Assembly (NCBI GenBank): GCA_017469945.1
Contig: JAFUFI010000002.1
Coordinates: 172,939 to 236,938, forward strand
Length of the DNA stretch: 64,000 nucleotides
Reading direction: 5' to 3'
Source of the DNA: Lachnospiraceae bacterium
GTDB lineage: Bacteria > Bacillota > Clostridia > Lachnospirales > Lachnospiraceae
Shown: positions 27,901 through 35,679 of the stretch, one piece after another
Numbering within the stretch: the stretch's first letter is position 1
Layout of the letters: each line of letters starts with the position of its first letter
Position numbers and translations under genes: made by a program
The notes under the pieces: model-generated
What the model was told of the DNA's origin: nothing
Database searches by the model: none
The model's input: only the letters and a program-made list of their open reading frames with translations

Positions 27901-28749
27901 ACCGGCCTTAAGGATGCAACGCATAGCGATAACACCAAGAAGTTTATCGGATGGTTTACCGCAGCCGATGGCGGAGAGATGGTTATTAACGGCGCAAGCT
28001 ATGATGTCGTTAAGGATACTCCTACGCTTTACGCTCATTACAGGGATAAGCAGAGCATTACAATTAATCTCAACACCTGCAACAAAGGTAGCGTTGCGGG
28101 AGGAGTTACTTCCATCACTGTAATCGAAGATGGCGTTGTACCCACGCTTCCTAACGTAACACCTTATTCACAGCTTAATGTATTTACGGGCTGGGCTACT
28201 GCTGAAAACGGTGGAAGCGGCTTTGCAGCCGGCATGGATTATGCGGATGTTGTTGGAATCACTACGATTTACGCACAGTACAGTGATAATCCTGATGTTA
28301 TCGTTCTTGATTACAACGACGGAACCGGAAAGACCGGAACTGCGCTGTATATCAATAATGGGGCTCAGATAGGTGAATTACCAAATGTAACTGCTAAGAG
28401 CGGATTTGGCTTTGCGGGATGGTTTGATGCCGCTTCAGGTGGAAATAACTATACATCTTACCAGCAAACAAATGGAAGAACTGTAAAGAAGCTATATGCT
28501 CAATATTATCCGACGACTATAAATCTCAATCCTAATGGAGGCAGTCTCTATTCTTGGAGTCCCAGTACGATTACAGTTGGCGATGGAGGAGCTGTGTGGC
28601 ATATCGCAGATCCTGCTGATAGAACCGGTTATACCTTTGATGGATGGTATACTGCTCCCACAGGAGGAAGCAAGCTTGTATATGGATCTAAAGCAGCAAC
28701 TATATTAGGTTCAGGTAATACATTGTATGCACATTGGGAGAAGAATTAA
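24997..28749 (+). CDS. Giant PilW-like prepilin fused to InlB B-repeat adhesin
   Basis: A 1250-residue protein. The N-terminus has a class III prepilin signal (leader ending NNIG, then LSLVELIITIALMSIVSVAIG, with Glu at +5) and a pilin-like helix continuing into EEVAIQQDVQNITNIIANMI. About 800 residues of beta-rich sequence with no recognised domain follow. The C-terminus (about 867-1250) has five InlB B-repeat / Listeria-Bacteroides repeats with the pattern 'LDPNGG ... F.GW.TA..GG ... TLYAHW'. It has no wall anchor. The simplest model is a tip-located minor pilin presenting an adhesin (inference). It ends the contiguous pilus operon. Confidence 0.82.
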   Translation: MSLFKKLAKNNIGLSLVELIITIALMSIVSVAIGSAIVSATTNYRRNSEEVAIQQDVQNITNIIANMIFDSVEANNTGNEGGENLSNLFILSSTGVYYSISCSGGKLYYGESTTGYPAVSSLTKVLAENVSAFSANTSTYSNDYIVKISLAVNSQTTDKTMMTSFAVTSRNAEGGNNLTITDINGAVIAIDTMAVIEPNQVIDIPYEVLTSGNVDDTSIKLIDVTTVYGKPIVMTAALATNAEGKNVVRITANDEKNDIVRVKVRTNAIYTDEDGNNHAYDEKVIKVYVRRVTKIDAGGAQTNQADYANCKAGSKYEVSAAITAINGDRFYTFKTDNDYVNTYKLVWTVTGNTEKMTGVTNPAGGNSVTGNIVCDDATKKWKFTINSDFSPGEYITFTCRALHSDGTFETLTTNKTGLPYGEFEDSWTLTTGFFDNVNDKDFKRANDDTNWVTPAGFDNMDNLILKYYVRNTPEYLAKVAQLEAANAVGYDIENKLLQYKKDNGLETGIDGIESAMLTAAKAKYDFNFCVFGSVGTPNPDTGVCSWSRYITLQPKGGTNYRIDKALSYMMDSDKEYQFEFLACLTYVEKANTSNKYVLWPNYNKVLETNMGFKEAGYQASPLWGPQEGSAATLSFSGNNLVVSSSNFITKTSEGVSAGEPYAAYARTMGIGKGDFYFKENTDLGIVEGAPTAGSVYDPIILMLGQGAGYTINIDKAQMTGLGSNEFMHVDGILQYQKSDGTWVTLDDSVKSGTPNYKARTGNYINMGDGWIAVYCSNAQYEDVLFRVLFTESNRPKAYVKTAEGAFSTNLYMTTDSRGNLSANYTVIYDNPKVGYTYPLYDLSQDKGILYFKVADTNGTFGNGSGSLYPITLDPNGGTVSKTKITIYTGQKVENLVDPVREHYNFDGWFTAKDGGTEISNGSSFDSLGGAKTLYAHWTEKDKVTVTLDANGGKNPTPSTFTVYVGETLTGLKDATHSDNTKKFIGWFTAADGGEMVINGASYDVVKDTPTLYAHYRDKQSITINLNTCNKGSVAGGVTSITVIEDGVVPTLPNVTPYSQLNVFTGWATAENGGSGFAAGMDYADVVGITTIYAQYSDNPDVIVLDYNDGTGKTGTALYINNGAQIGELPNVTAKSGFGFAGWFDAASGGNNYTSYQQTNGRTVKKLYAQYYPTTINLNPNGGSLYSWSPSTITVGDGGAVWHIADPADRTGYTFDGWYTAPTGGSKLVYGSKAATILGSGNTLYAHWEKN

Positions 28750-28760
28750 TCGAGGATGTT

Positions 28761-28910
28761 ATGTGTACTTTACTTACTCAGGAAGAAGCTAAAGCAAGAG
28801 ACGTGTATCCTAGATTAGATTTATACAAAGCAAAGCAGGGAGAAATCCCTGCTTTGCTATACGATGAGGCGGTTGTAAACCATAGATATATTATGATATT
28901 ATTGTTATAG
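28761..28910 (+). CDS. Possible small protein of 49 residues
   Basis: ATG at 28761 with GAGG five bases upstream opens a 49-codon frame (start MCTLLTQEEAKARDVYP) that spans a perfect hairpin. I recognise no family. It could be a small gene or chance coding in the spacer after the pilin-adhesin gene. Confidence 0.3.
   Translation: MCTLLTQEEAKARDVYPRLDLYKAKQGEIPALLYDEAVVNHRYIMILLL
28829..28858 (+). terminator. Perfect 12-bp hairpin after the pilus operon
   Basis: AGCAAAGCAGGG and CCCTGCTTTGCT form a perfect 12-bp stem with an AGAAAT loop. No U-tract follows, so termination is uncertain; an mRNA-stabilising or processing role is possible. Confidence 0.45.
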
Positions 28911-29012
28911 ATATATTTTTCCTACTTAAACATGATTATTGATTTGCATTTGACTTTACAGAACATATGTTCTATAATAGCTTTAGATGTTTATGTAGGG
29001 AGGTTATTTATC

Positions 29013-29486
29013 TTGTTAAGTGTTTGCATTGAAAGCACTTTGACTATTGCTTCTTCAAAATCAACAAGAGTATCGTTGGCCGGTATTCGAATCGGAAGAT
29101 ATGATTTATCTGAACAGAGAAAGAATCTATTATCCCGTGTTCCTAAATCGGGAGATTATGTGAGATTATCCTTAAATTCATTAGAAGTTATGGATCTAGC
29201 TTACCTTAGCGCAAAGACCGGCGACGAATTTGCTATTTTAAGAAGCAAAAAAGAAGATGTTTTATTTCGTGGTACGGCTTTAAGTTGTGTTTTTGATGGT
29301 GAGTTAGAAGAGGATATTAGAAATCATAAGTATGAACTGATTGCTCATTCTCATACCGGAGAGGAAGAACCTGAGCCGTCGTTAGAGGACAGATTATTTT
29401 TAAAAGAGATTAATCAGTATTCCAGTTTTGTAGTTTCCGGGAGAACCGGACGCGTAACAGAGTTTACGTCTGATCTATTTGAGTAA
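29013..29486 (+). CDS. Hypothetical protein with JAB/MPN-like HxH motif
   Basis: I chose the TTG at 29013 because AGGGAGG lies 9 bases upstream in the same arrangement (GGAGGTTATTTAT) as the next gene's start; an ATG at 28932 has no such site. The 157-residue product contains LIAHSHTGEEEPEPSLED, which resembles the JAMM motif HxH-x(7)-S-x2-D of JAB/MPN metallo-isopeptidases but with one extra residue before the Ser. A conserved-looking SSFVVSGRTGRVTEF follows. A role is not known. It lies between pilin genes and is paired with the next small gene. Confidence 0.55.
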   Translation: MLSVCIESTLTIASSKSTRVSLAGIRIGRYDLSEQRKNLLSRVPKSGDYVRLSLNSLEVMDLAYLSAKTGDEFAILRSKKEDVLFRGTALSCVFDGELEEDIRNHKYELIAHSHTGEEEPEPSLEDRLFLKEINQYSSFVVSGRTGRVTEFTSDLFE

Positions 29487-29498
29487 AGGAGGTTATTT

Positions 29499-29774
29499 AT
29501 GCTTACATATGAGAAAGCTAAAAAAATTGGTATTGATGCATGCATAGATAAGCTTGGCAGGGAATTTGTTATGTCGCATAAAGATACCGCCAGCTCCGCC
29601 TTTGGAGATAGAGGAGATTATGTGTATTGTTTTGTTGGAGTGAATGATAAGTCTCCTTATAATAAAGGAAATAAACTAATACTTACATCTGATAATAAGT
29701 ATTCGTTTGTTGCCAGGTGTACTGTAGATTATGTTGATGGGGAAGTTAAATTTCTTGAGTGTACATTACCATAA
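29499..29774 (+). CDS. Small hypothetical protein paired with the JAB-like gene
   Basis: A 91-residue soluble protein starting MLTYEKAKKIGIDACIDKLG, with a strong ribosome site (AAAGGAGG) and only 12 bases from the upstream gene. The sequence has mixed alpha/beta character, with no membrane segment or signal. I recognise no characterised family. Tight linkage suggests it works with the JAB-like protein, for example as partner or inhibitor (speculative). Confidence 0.6.
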   Translation: MLTYEKAKKIGIDACIDKLGREFVMSHKDTASSAFGDRGDYVYCFVGVNDKSPYNKGNKLILTSDNKYSFVARCTVDYVDGEVKFLECTLP

Positions 29775-29838
29775 AAATGTATAGCATTATTAGTTTTTCA
29801 TTTAGGGGTGGAGAGAATCTATTTAATTTTGGGGTTGT

Positions 29839-30267
29839 ATGAAAGACAACAAAAACAAAGGCTTTTCGCTTGTGGAACTGATCATCGTTATTGTGATTAT
29901 TGCGGTTATTGTGGCACTTTTGCTTCCGCAGTTTATCAAGCAGGTTGAAAGGTCTAAAGAAGCGAAGGATCTTCAGGATATCGAGGAGTACAAGACGGCG
30001 GTAGTGACTATGATCCTTGATGACAGGTTGCCGTCGGGTGATGTTACATTAGAGGTTGATGCTGATACCGGCAAACTTGTTACAAATCTACCTGCTGAGA
30101 CAGCTAAGGCTTATGGACTGGAAGAAGAGCTTATTCTTTCTTCGAAGAAATGGAAGGCTTTTAAGTGGACGATGGACAGCAATGATTATTACTGGACTCT
30201 ATCGGGAGAGGATTTATCCGGCGCCCAGTACTTTACTCCGCTTGGAAAGACAAAGAATCCTGAATAA
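29839..30267 (+). CDS. Second major-type prepilin, paralogue of pilA
   Basis: A 142-residue prepilin with leader MKDNKNKG and helix FSLVELIIVIVIIAVIVALL, with Glu at +5. The following PQFIKQVERSKEAKDLQDIEEYKTA is nearly the same as in the pilin at 18280, while the globular domains differ. It is separated from the pilus operon by about 1.1 kb and two unrelated small genes. It could be an alternative pilin or arise from duplication. Confidence 0.9.
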   Translation: MKDNKNKGFSLVELIIVIVIIAVIVALLLPQFIKQVERSKEAKDLQDIEEYKTAVVTMILDDRLPSGDVTLEVDADTGKLVTNLPAETAKAYGLEEELILSSKKWKAFKWTMDSNDYYWTLSGEDLSGAQYFTPLGKTKNPE

Positions 30268-30274
30268 TTTTTTA

Positions 30275-30306
30275 TATCGCCACGTGGCTTAGGCTTCGTG
30301 GCGATA
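30275..30306 (+). promoter_or_regulatory. Strong hairpin between pilin and papain-like gene
   Basis: TATCGCCACG and CGTGGCGATA form a perfect 10-bp stem around a 12-base loop. It lies after the second pilin and just before the next ribosome site. No U-tract follows on either strand, so a regulatory or RNA-stability role is as likely as termination. Confidence 0.4.
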
Positions 30307-30328
30307 CTTGATAATGCAGAGGTTTTGT

Positions 30329-31126
30329 ATGGGGCTTAAGAGTTATTTAAAAGCATTTATACCGCAGAAGGTATCGGGGAAGACTGTGGCGGGGTTCCTT
30401 AAACTGGGAAGCTTATTGGGAAGGCCCGGTAAGAGGAAGATATCGCGAAATCTTGATATAAATATTGAGACGATCAAGAGCCATATCCCGGAAATTGAAG
30501 GCCACAAAGGGTATATAGAAAATCAGGATGCGTACAGAGATGTTAAATATGCATCCAAAGATATGAGATGGGGCGGCTGCGGAGTATTTGCTACGTACAA
30601 TTCCCTTGTTAACTTAAGGAGAGCGTCCCTCGAGGATTCTAACCGCACCGACACATATGCGGAATTAAGAGATAATGAAAAAGAGAGTAAGGCGGCTGTA
30701 ATCTCACCCGCCATCCTTCCTGAACTTATTTCATATTACGAGAAAAAAGGTGCCGTCTTTGGAGCGAGGCTCGGAACTTCGCCTTTATCGGTACTAAAGT
30801 TTTTTCTTGAAAATGGATTTGATGCTAAGATTTCCTACAAGGAGGCGGATTTTGAAGGCTTCGGAAGAGAGTATGATACCTTTATTCTTACCGCCTATAT
30901 GGACGGAAGTGATATCAGCAAAAATGTCCATTATATCGCAATCTCAAAAGAAGGTGGATATTTCACACCTCATAACGTATACTGCAACGGTAAGGTCTTT
31001 TCACCTTCGAATACCCTAACAGGGGCGATAAAGAGTATAAACAACGGAAAGGCAAAAGGCATGTGCCTTATAGGAATCAAAAATGGAACTTTACGTAATC
31101 AGACACGGACAGACAACCTGGAATGA
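30329..31126 (+). CDS. Papain-like/C39-like domain protein of unknown role
   Basis: I chose the ATG at 30329 because GCAGAGG lies 6 bases upstream. The 265-residue protein has no signal peptide. Residues around MRWGGCGVFATYNSLVNL put a Cys in the setting used by papain-like cysteine peptidases, and a later NVHYIAISKEGGYFTPHNVY supplies a His followed by an Asn, as in C39-like domains. This suggests a cysteine-peptidase-like fold, but activity is not shown. Its 3' end overlaps the phosphatase gene by 44 bases in another frame. Confidence 0.55.
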   Translation: MGLKSYLKAFIPQKVSGKTVAGFLKLGSLLGRPGKRKISRNLDINIETIKSHIPEIEGHKGYIENQDAYRDVKYASKDMRWGGCGVFATYNSLVNLRRASLEDSNRTDTYAELRDNEKESKAAVISPAILPELISYYEKKGAVFGARLGTSPLSVLKFFLENGFDAKISYKEADFEGFGREYDTFILTAYMDGSDISKNVHYIAISKEGGYFTPHNVYCNGKVFSPSNTLTGAIKSINNGKAKGMCLIGIKNGTLRNQTRTDNLE

Positions 31127-31712
31127 AAAGGGCCTTTTACAGGGAAGCGTTGATATAGAGCTAAATGAAAGCGGCAGAGAAGTAGCCGGAAAGATGGGAG
31201 AGAAGCTTGAAGATACGCCATTTGATGTAATCTTTTCATCCCCTCTTATCAGAGCTTACGAGACGGCTTGTCTGATCAGGGGGCATAGAAATATCCCTAT
31301 TATACGTGACGAAAGGCTTAGAGAAATCTGCTTTGGCGACCTCGAAGGAAAGAATTATCGCGAAATCTTTATGGAAGGAAGCCCGTATATTACTTTCTTT
31401 ACCGACCCTTCGAAGTATCCCGCGCCTCCCGGAGGAGAGACCTTTTATCAGGTTATTGAGAGAATGGGTGAGTTTTACAAAGAGGTTTTGCTTCCTGCAG
31501 CAAAAAAATATGAAAGGATAATGGTCGTTGCCCACGGAAATGCCAACAAGGGCCTTATCTTTAATCTCGAGAATAATACGGATGTTAAGACATACTGGGG
31601 ACCGGGGCTCCAGAAAAACGGTGAAGCAGACATCTTTGTATTTAACGGGGAGAGCTGGATGCGTAAGCCCGGTACTGTTCCCGCTGTTGACGAAAAGTGG
31701 GGAAGGCTGTAA
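31083..31712 (+). CDS. Histidine phosphatase family protein (phosphoglycerate-mutase-like)
   Basis: A 209-residue cytoplasmic enzyme of the histidine phosphatase superfamily. The N-terminal MELYVIRHGQTTWNEKG contains the RHG catalytic His. Family residues continue in LNESGREVAGKMG, a central ELR-like RLREICFGDLEG, and the second His in VVAHGNANK. The length fits broad-specificity phosphatases such as PhoE or CobC; the substrate cannot be told. The start lies within the end of the upstream gene, with an AGGA site 7 bases before it. Confidence 0.85.
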   Translation: MELYVIRHGQTTWNEKGLLQGSVDIELNESGREVAGKMGEKLEDTPFDVIFSSPLIRAYETACLIRGHRNIPIIRDERLREICFGDLEGKNYREIFMEGSPYITFFTDPSKYPAPPGGETFYQVIERMGEFYKEVLLPAAKKYERIMVVAHGNANKGLIFNLENNTDVKTYWGPGLQKNGEADIFVFNGESWMRKPGTVPAVDEKWGRL

Positions 31713-31805
31713 TGCTTGGAAACGGCCTTTTAGACAGACTTTTATTTTGATATTTTTTATCTACTTGCAAAGGCTTTAAATCGAGATATTTTAGCATATA
31801 TATGG

Positions 31806-31811
31806 TATAAT
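31806..31811 (+). promoter_or_regulatory. Extended -10 promoter before the trypsin-like gene
   Basis: TATGGTATAAT carries an extended -10 (TGG before TATAAT). It ends only 7 bases before the ATG at 31819, so either the transcript is leaderless or translation starts at the in-frame ATG at 31840. Confidence 0.55.
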
Positions 31812-31818
31812 AAAATTT

Positions 31819-33780
31819 ATGGAAAACCGGTGGGACGATATGGACAATACTTCAAAAAATAAAAGCAATTCTTCTTTGATCGTTGCCTGTATTTTTAGTG
31901 CGCTTGCTTTTTGCGCAAGCCTTATCATCACATGGTTTTTCTTTGTCAGAGTCGTTCCGAGGGAGCATGAGCGGACGATTGAGCTGGGGGCTTATTACGA
32001 ATTATCAGACGATCCGGGGGAATACCTTACGGGACTTAAGGTATTTAGAAGCGGCGCTGTCGTTGATACCCATGATGTAAATATCTTTGTCCCCGGGGAG
32101 TATACAGTAAAGGTTTTTTACAAAGGAAAGACTATTGAATATCCGGTATCTGTTGCCGATACCAAGGCTCCGACAGTAGAGTTTAGAAGCGATTATACCG
32201 ATGATATAATCCTTTATAACGGGCTCGACGAGGATGGATACGGAGTATTTGAAATCGGCATAGCGCGAACCATTGGTGATATGTTCGATTATATCTACGA
32301 TGAATCGGGAGAGCTTGAAGCTTTTCTTTATTGTGGCGGCAAGGAGCTCAGCAGCGCGAAGATTTATCCCGGGGACTCCTTTAAGGGCGAGAGCGTCGAA
32401 GAGCAGCTTAGAAGGATCGAGGATTCCTGCGTTAAGAGAGAGGGAAGATTCGTTCTTGATGAGCTTAAGTATTATAATCTTACTATCGAAGTCAGAGATG
32501 GAAGCGGCAATACCCTCAGCAAGGATTTTACAGTTAAGGCGGTAGATACCATTGCCCCTAATATTATGACACACTCCGTGCCTGAGTATCATTACGTCGC
32601 GACAAATCAGCCTTACAGTGCGGATGAGATAGCTCTTTATATCTCTGACAATTCAAACTTTTATACCGCCGCGTTTATTGTTGGCGATGAGACTGTTTCT
32701 AAAATAACCTTTGATAAGACAGGACCGCAGAAAGTAACCATTGTCGCTTCCGATGAATCGGGAAATGAAGCTACCTGCGATGCGACTGTGATGGTGGACG
32801 AAGCGCCTATATTTATTGCTGCCTCCGACAAGGATATAAAAGTCGGATCGGATTACGATCTTCTCGATCATATCGTTGCTGTTGACAATACCGACGGAAA
32901 TGTTACGGATACGATCGTTGTCGACGACGGAGGTTTTGATCCTTATACGCCCGGTCTTTATGAAGTGAAATATACCGCTACCGACAGTCATAATTTATCG
33001 ACAACGGTTATCTGCAATTTAAACGTAGGCGATGAAGGCTACGGGGATTATTACCTTTCGGAAAAGGAAATCTCGCTTCTTTGCGATTATGATTACTTTG
33101 AGTACGAGCCTCTTTCAAAGAATGATTACGAAGCGGCTTGCGACCTTGTTGAGCCGACTTTGGTCAATCTGATCCATAGGATTGGGGTAGGCGGATACTC
33201 TGCGGGTTCCGGATTTATATACAGGATTGATGAGGATTACACATATATCGTGACCTGTGTGCACGTAATAGAAGACCTTGAGGATCCCATAGAGCTGATG
33301 TTTTGTGACAGTAAGGCCACGACGATAAATATCGATGTGCCTTTCTATCTGGAAAAATCCGATATTAACGAAATCGCTATGTTAAGGATTGATACCTGCC
33401 TTATTCCTGCAGAGACCCTCGTTGAGCTTAGGGAGATTTACTGCGACGAAAATATCTACCGCGAGCTTAAAATAGGACAGAATATAATCGCGTACTCCGG
33501 ACATTGGATCAACAAGAATCCGATGATAAGGAGCGCAACAATACTTAATCTTAAAGCAAGATTTTGTGATGATGCCACAAGCTGCGTTAAAGCTACCCAC
33601 AACGTGGAGGCGGGCATGAGCGGCACAGCCGTATTTGATGAGAAAGGAAGACTGGTGGGAGTCGTTGAAGGCTATATGGCCCTTTGGGACAATTCTATCG
33701 GAAATTATAGCTACTCGGATTACTATCTGAGGATAGACGGGCTTGAAGACTTCTACCGGAGAATGGAGAAAATACAATGA
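31819..33780 (+). CDS. Membrane-anchored trypsin-like protein with Ig-like domains
   Basis: A 653-residue type II membrane protein: a single membrane helix at about residues 23-45, several Ig/cadherin-like beta domains (DTKAPTVEF, DTIAPN, YEVKYTATD), then a trypsin-like domain from about 460. The catalytic His is at 482 (TCVHVIED) and the Ser at 601 (GMSGTAVF), but the position of the usual Asp in 'DIALL' is Glu518 (NEIAML). It may be a weak protease or a non-proteolytic relative. An alternative start is the ATG at 31840. The stop overlaps the next gene by 4 bases. Confidence 0.7.
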   Translation: MENRWDDMDNTSKNKSNSSLIVACIFSALAFCASLIITWFFFVRVVPREHERTIELGAYYELSDDPGEYLTGLKVFRSGAVVDTHDVNIFVPGEYTVKVFYKGKTIEYPVSVADTKAPTVEFRSDYTDDIILYNGLDEDGYGVFEIGIARTIGDMFDYIYDESGELEAFLYCGGKELSSAKIYPGDSFKGESVEEQLRRIEDSCVKREGRFVLDELKYYNLTIEVRDGSGNTLSKDFTVKAVDTIAPNIMTHSVPEYHYVATNQPYSADEIALYISDNSNFYTAAFIVGDETVSKITFDKTGPQKVTIVASDESGNEATCDATVMVDEAPIFIAASDKDIKVGSDYDLLDHIVAVDNTDGNVTDTIVVDDGGFDPYTPGLYEVKYTATDSHNLSTTVICNLNVGDEGYGDYYLSEKEISLLCDYDYFEYEPLSKNDYEAACDLVEPTLVNLIHRIGVGGYSAGSGFIYRIDEDYTYIVTCVHVIEDLEDPIELMFCDSKATTINIDVPFYLEKSDINEIAMLRIDTCLIPAETLVELREIYCDENIYRELKIGQNIIAYSGHWINKNPMIRSATILNLKARFCDDATSCVKATHNVEAGMSGTAVFDEKGRLVGVVEGYMALWDNSIGNYSYSDYYLRIDGLEDFYRRMEKIQ

Positions 33781-34592
33781 GATTTGACATGCATTGTCAT
33801 ACAAAGGAAGGCTCAATAGATGCAAAGCTTCCTATAGAGGAGTATATTAAGATCCTTATTTCAAAGGGATTTGACGGCATGATGGTTTCAGACCATGATT
33901 CTTACGGTGGATACAGATACTATAAGAAGATGGGACTTGATGAAAAGTATCCCGATTTCACGGTACTTAAAGGAGTAGAATACGACACACTTGACGCGGG
34001 TCATATTCTTTGCATCCTTCCAAACCACATAAACTTAAAGATCCTCGAGATCAAGGGAATGCCCATAAAGCTTCTTATCGACATTGTCCATTATCACGGG
34101 GGGATCCTTGGCCCCGCGCACCCTTACGGAATCAGATACCAGAGCTTTGTCAACAGTTTAAAGCGTCATAAGCAGATGATGTTTATGAAGCAGTTTGATT
34201 TTGTTGAAAAGTATAATGCCTGCGAGGATGCGGACAGTAACCACAAGGCCGCTTATCTTGCAAGGACTTACGAGCTTCCGGGGTTCGGCGGAAGCGACGC
34301 CCACAGAGCTAACTGCGCGGGCCTTGCACATACCGATTTCCCTGAGAGAGCTGTTATAAAGAGCAACAACGACCTTATCAAGTTTATTAAAAACGACGGA
34401 AAGGACGTTGAAGCGGGAGGAACTTACTACGGAAAGACCGTCAAGAATAAAGTTCCTTTTATCTACGATATTATGATCCAGGCTTACTGGGTTTACAACA
34501 AAGGCGGCGGAATTTTCAACAAGATCAGACATAACCACCATATGCGTAAGATGTATTTGAAGGAAATCTTGCATAGTTCCTCGGAAAAGTAA
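33777..34592 (+). CDS. PHP-domain phosphoesterase
   Basis: A 271-residue protein of the polymerase-and-histidinol-phosphatase (PHP) metal-dependent phosphoesterase family. Metal-binding residues are seen in RFDMHCHT, the SDHDSYGG motif, the ILGPAHPYG motif and GGSDAHR. The likely cytoplasmic substrate is a phosphorylated nucleoside or sugar, but cannot be told from sequence. Its ATG overlaps the upstream stop (ATGA), so it is co-translated with the trypsin-like gene. Confidence 0.88.
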   Translation: MRFDMHCHTKEGSIDAKLPIEEYIKILISKGFDGMMVSDHDSYGGYRYYKKMGLDEKYPDFTVLKGVEYDTLDAGHILCILPNHINLKILEIKGMPIKLLIDIVHYHGGILGPAHPYGIRYQSFVNSLKRHKQMMFMKQFDFVEKYNACEDADSNHKAAYLARTYELPGFGGSDAHRANCAGLAHTDFPERAVIKSNNDLIKFIKNDGKDVEAGGTYYGKTVKNKVPFIYDIMIQAYWVYNKGGGIFNKIRHNHHMRKMYLKEILHSSSEK

Positions 34593-34736
34593 AAATCTTG
34601 TAAAATATTATTAATTCTTAGTTTACATATTAAGAAAACTTAACTGTATTTTCTCATTATATTGTGTTATCGTTTAAAGCGTGAGAACAATAAATTGTGT
34701 TTTACTATTTTGACGTTTTGACGTCATTTTTAGTCG

Positions 34737-35663
34737 ATGAGTAGTTTTAAAATGAGTAATACAAATACCAAAGCTAAAAAAACGAGGCAAAAATACAGTA
34801 AACATCAGCTTAGAGCAAAGTGGGGCTCGACCATATTCCTTATTCCGAGTGTGGCCGGCTGCGCTTTGTTCTTTTTCGTTCCATATCTGGTTGTTATCTA
34901 TTATTCGGTTCTCGACAACCCATTCGGAAAGAACTTCGTTGGAATTTACAATTACAAAAACGTTATTATGAATTCGGCCTTCCAGACCGCGGTCAAGAAT
35001 ACCGGAATGTTTTCATTGATAGCAGTGCCTTTGGCGGTTTTGCTCTCGCTCCTTTTGGCACTTCTTCTTGACAACAAGATTCCGCTTAGGACCCAGTTTA
35101 GGACATTTCTCTTAAGCCCTATGATGGTACCGGTCGCTTCGATCGTACTTATCTGGCAGGTTTTGTTCGACCAAAACGGTGCTGTAAACGTTGTGCTTTC
35201 AAAGTTCGGCGTTACCGGTGTTGACTGGCTTAAGTCCGATCTTGCGATCGTTGTTATCGTAATCCTTTTCCTCTGGAAAAACATCGGTTACAATATGATC
35301 CTTTTTATGGCGGCTTTGTCCAGCGTACCTCAGGATATAATCGAGGTTGCAAGGCTTGAAAGCGCCGGAAGAGTAAAGATCTTCTTTATGATAAAGCTCA
35401 GATATCTTGTAAGTACGATAGTCTTTGTCACCATAATGTCGCTGATAAACTCCTTCAAGATATTCAGAGAGATTTACCTTTTGACAACGGATTATCCTTA
35501 CGCCAGCATCTATATGCTGCAGCACTTTATGAACAATAAGTTCAAGAGTCTTGACTATCAGATGCTCAGCGCGGGCGCGGTACTTATGAGTATTGTTATG
35601 GTTGTCATCATTGTTGTTCTTTTTAAGGCGGAGGAGCATTTCAGCAAAGACCTTGACGGTTGA
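34737..35663 (+). CDS. ABC transporter permease, carbohydrate type (MalF-like)
   Basis: A 308-residue polytopic inner-membrane permease with six predicted helices. The cytoplasmic EAA loop is seen as VPQDIIEVARLESAGRVKIFFMIKL, typical of CUT1-family sugar permeases that couple to an MsmX/MalK-type ATPase. No Shine-Dalgarno is obvious before 34737; an in-frame ATG at 34752 is an alternative. An 8-base palindrome TGACGTCA lies just upstream (34719-34726). It pairs with the second permease, which starts 16 bases after its stop. Confidence 0.9.
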   Translation: MSSFKMSNTNTKAKKTRQKYSKHQLRAKWGSTIFLIPSVAGCALFFFVPYLVVIYYSVLDNPFGKNFVGIYNYKNVIMNSAFQTAVKNTGMFSLIAVPLAVLLSLLLALLLDNKIPLRTQFRTFLLSPMMVPVASIVLIWQVLFDQNGAVNVVLSKFGVTGVDWLKSDLAIVVIVILFLWKNIGYNMILFMAALSSVPQDIIEVARLESAGRVKIFFMIKLRYLVSTIVFVTIMSLINSFKIFREIYLLTTDYPYASIYMLQHFMNNKFKSLDYQMLSAGAVLMSIVMVVIIVVLFKAEEHFSKDLDG

Positions 35664-35679
35664 TCTGGCGGAAAGAAAT

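Noticed and set aside
10358..30267. A PilT retraction ATPase in the pilus locus
   Set aside because: Only one secretion ATPase (PilB) is present; no second Walker A/AIRNLIRE-type ATPase was found in the window.
34700..34736. TGACGTCA palindrome as a defined operator for the transporter operon
   Set aside because: A single 8-base palindrome without a matching regulator gene nearby is too little to call.
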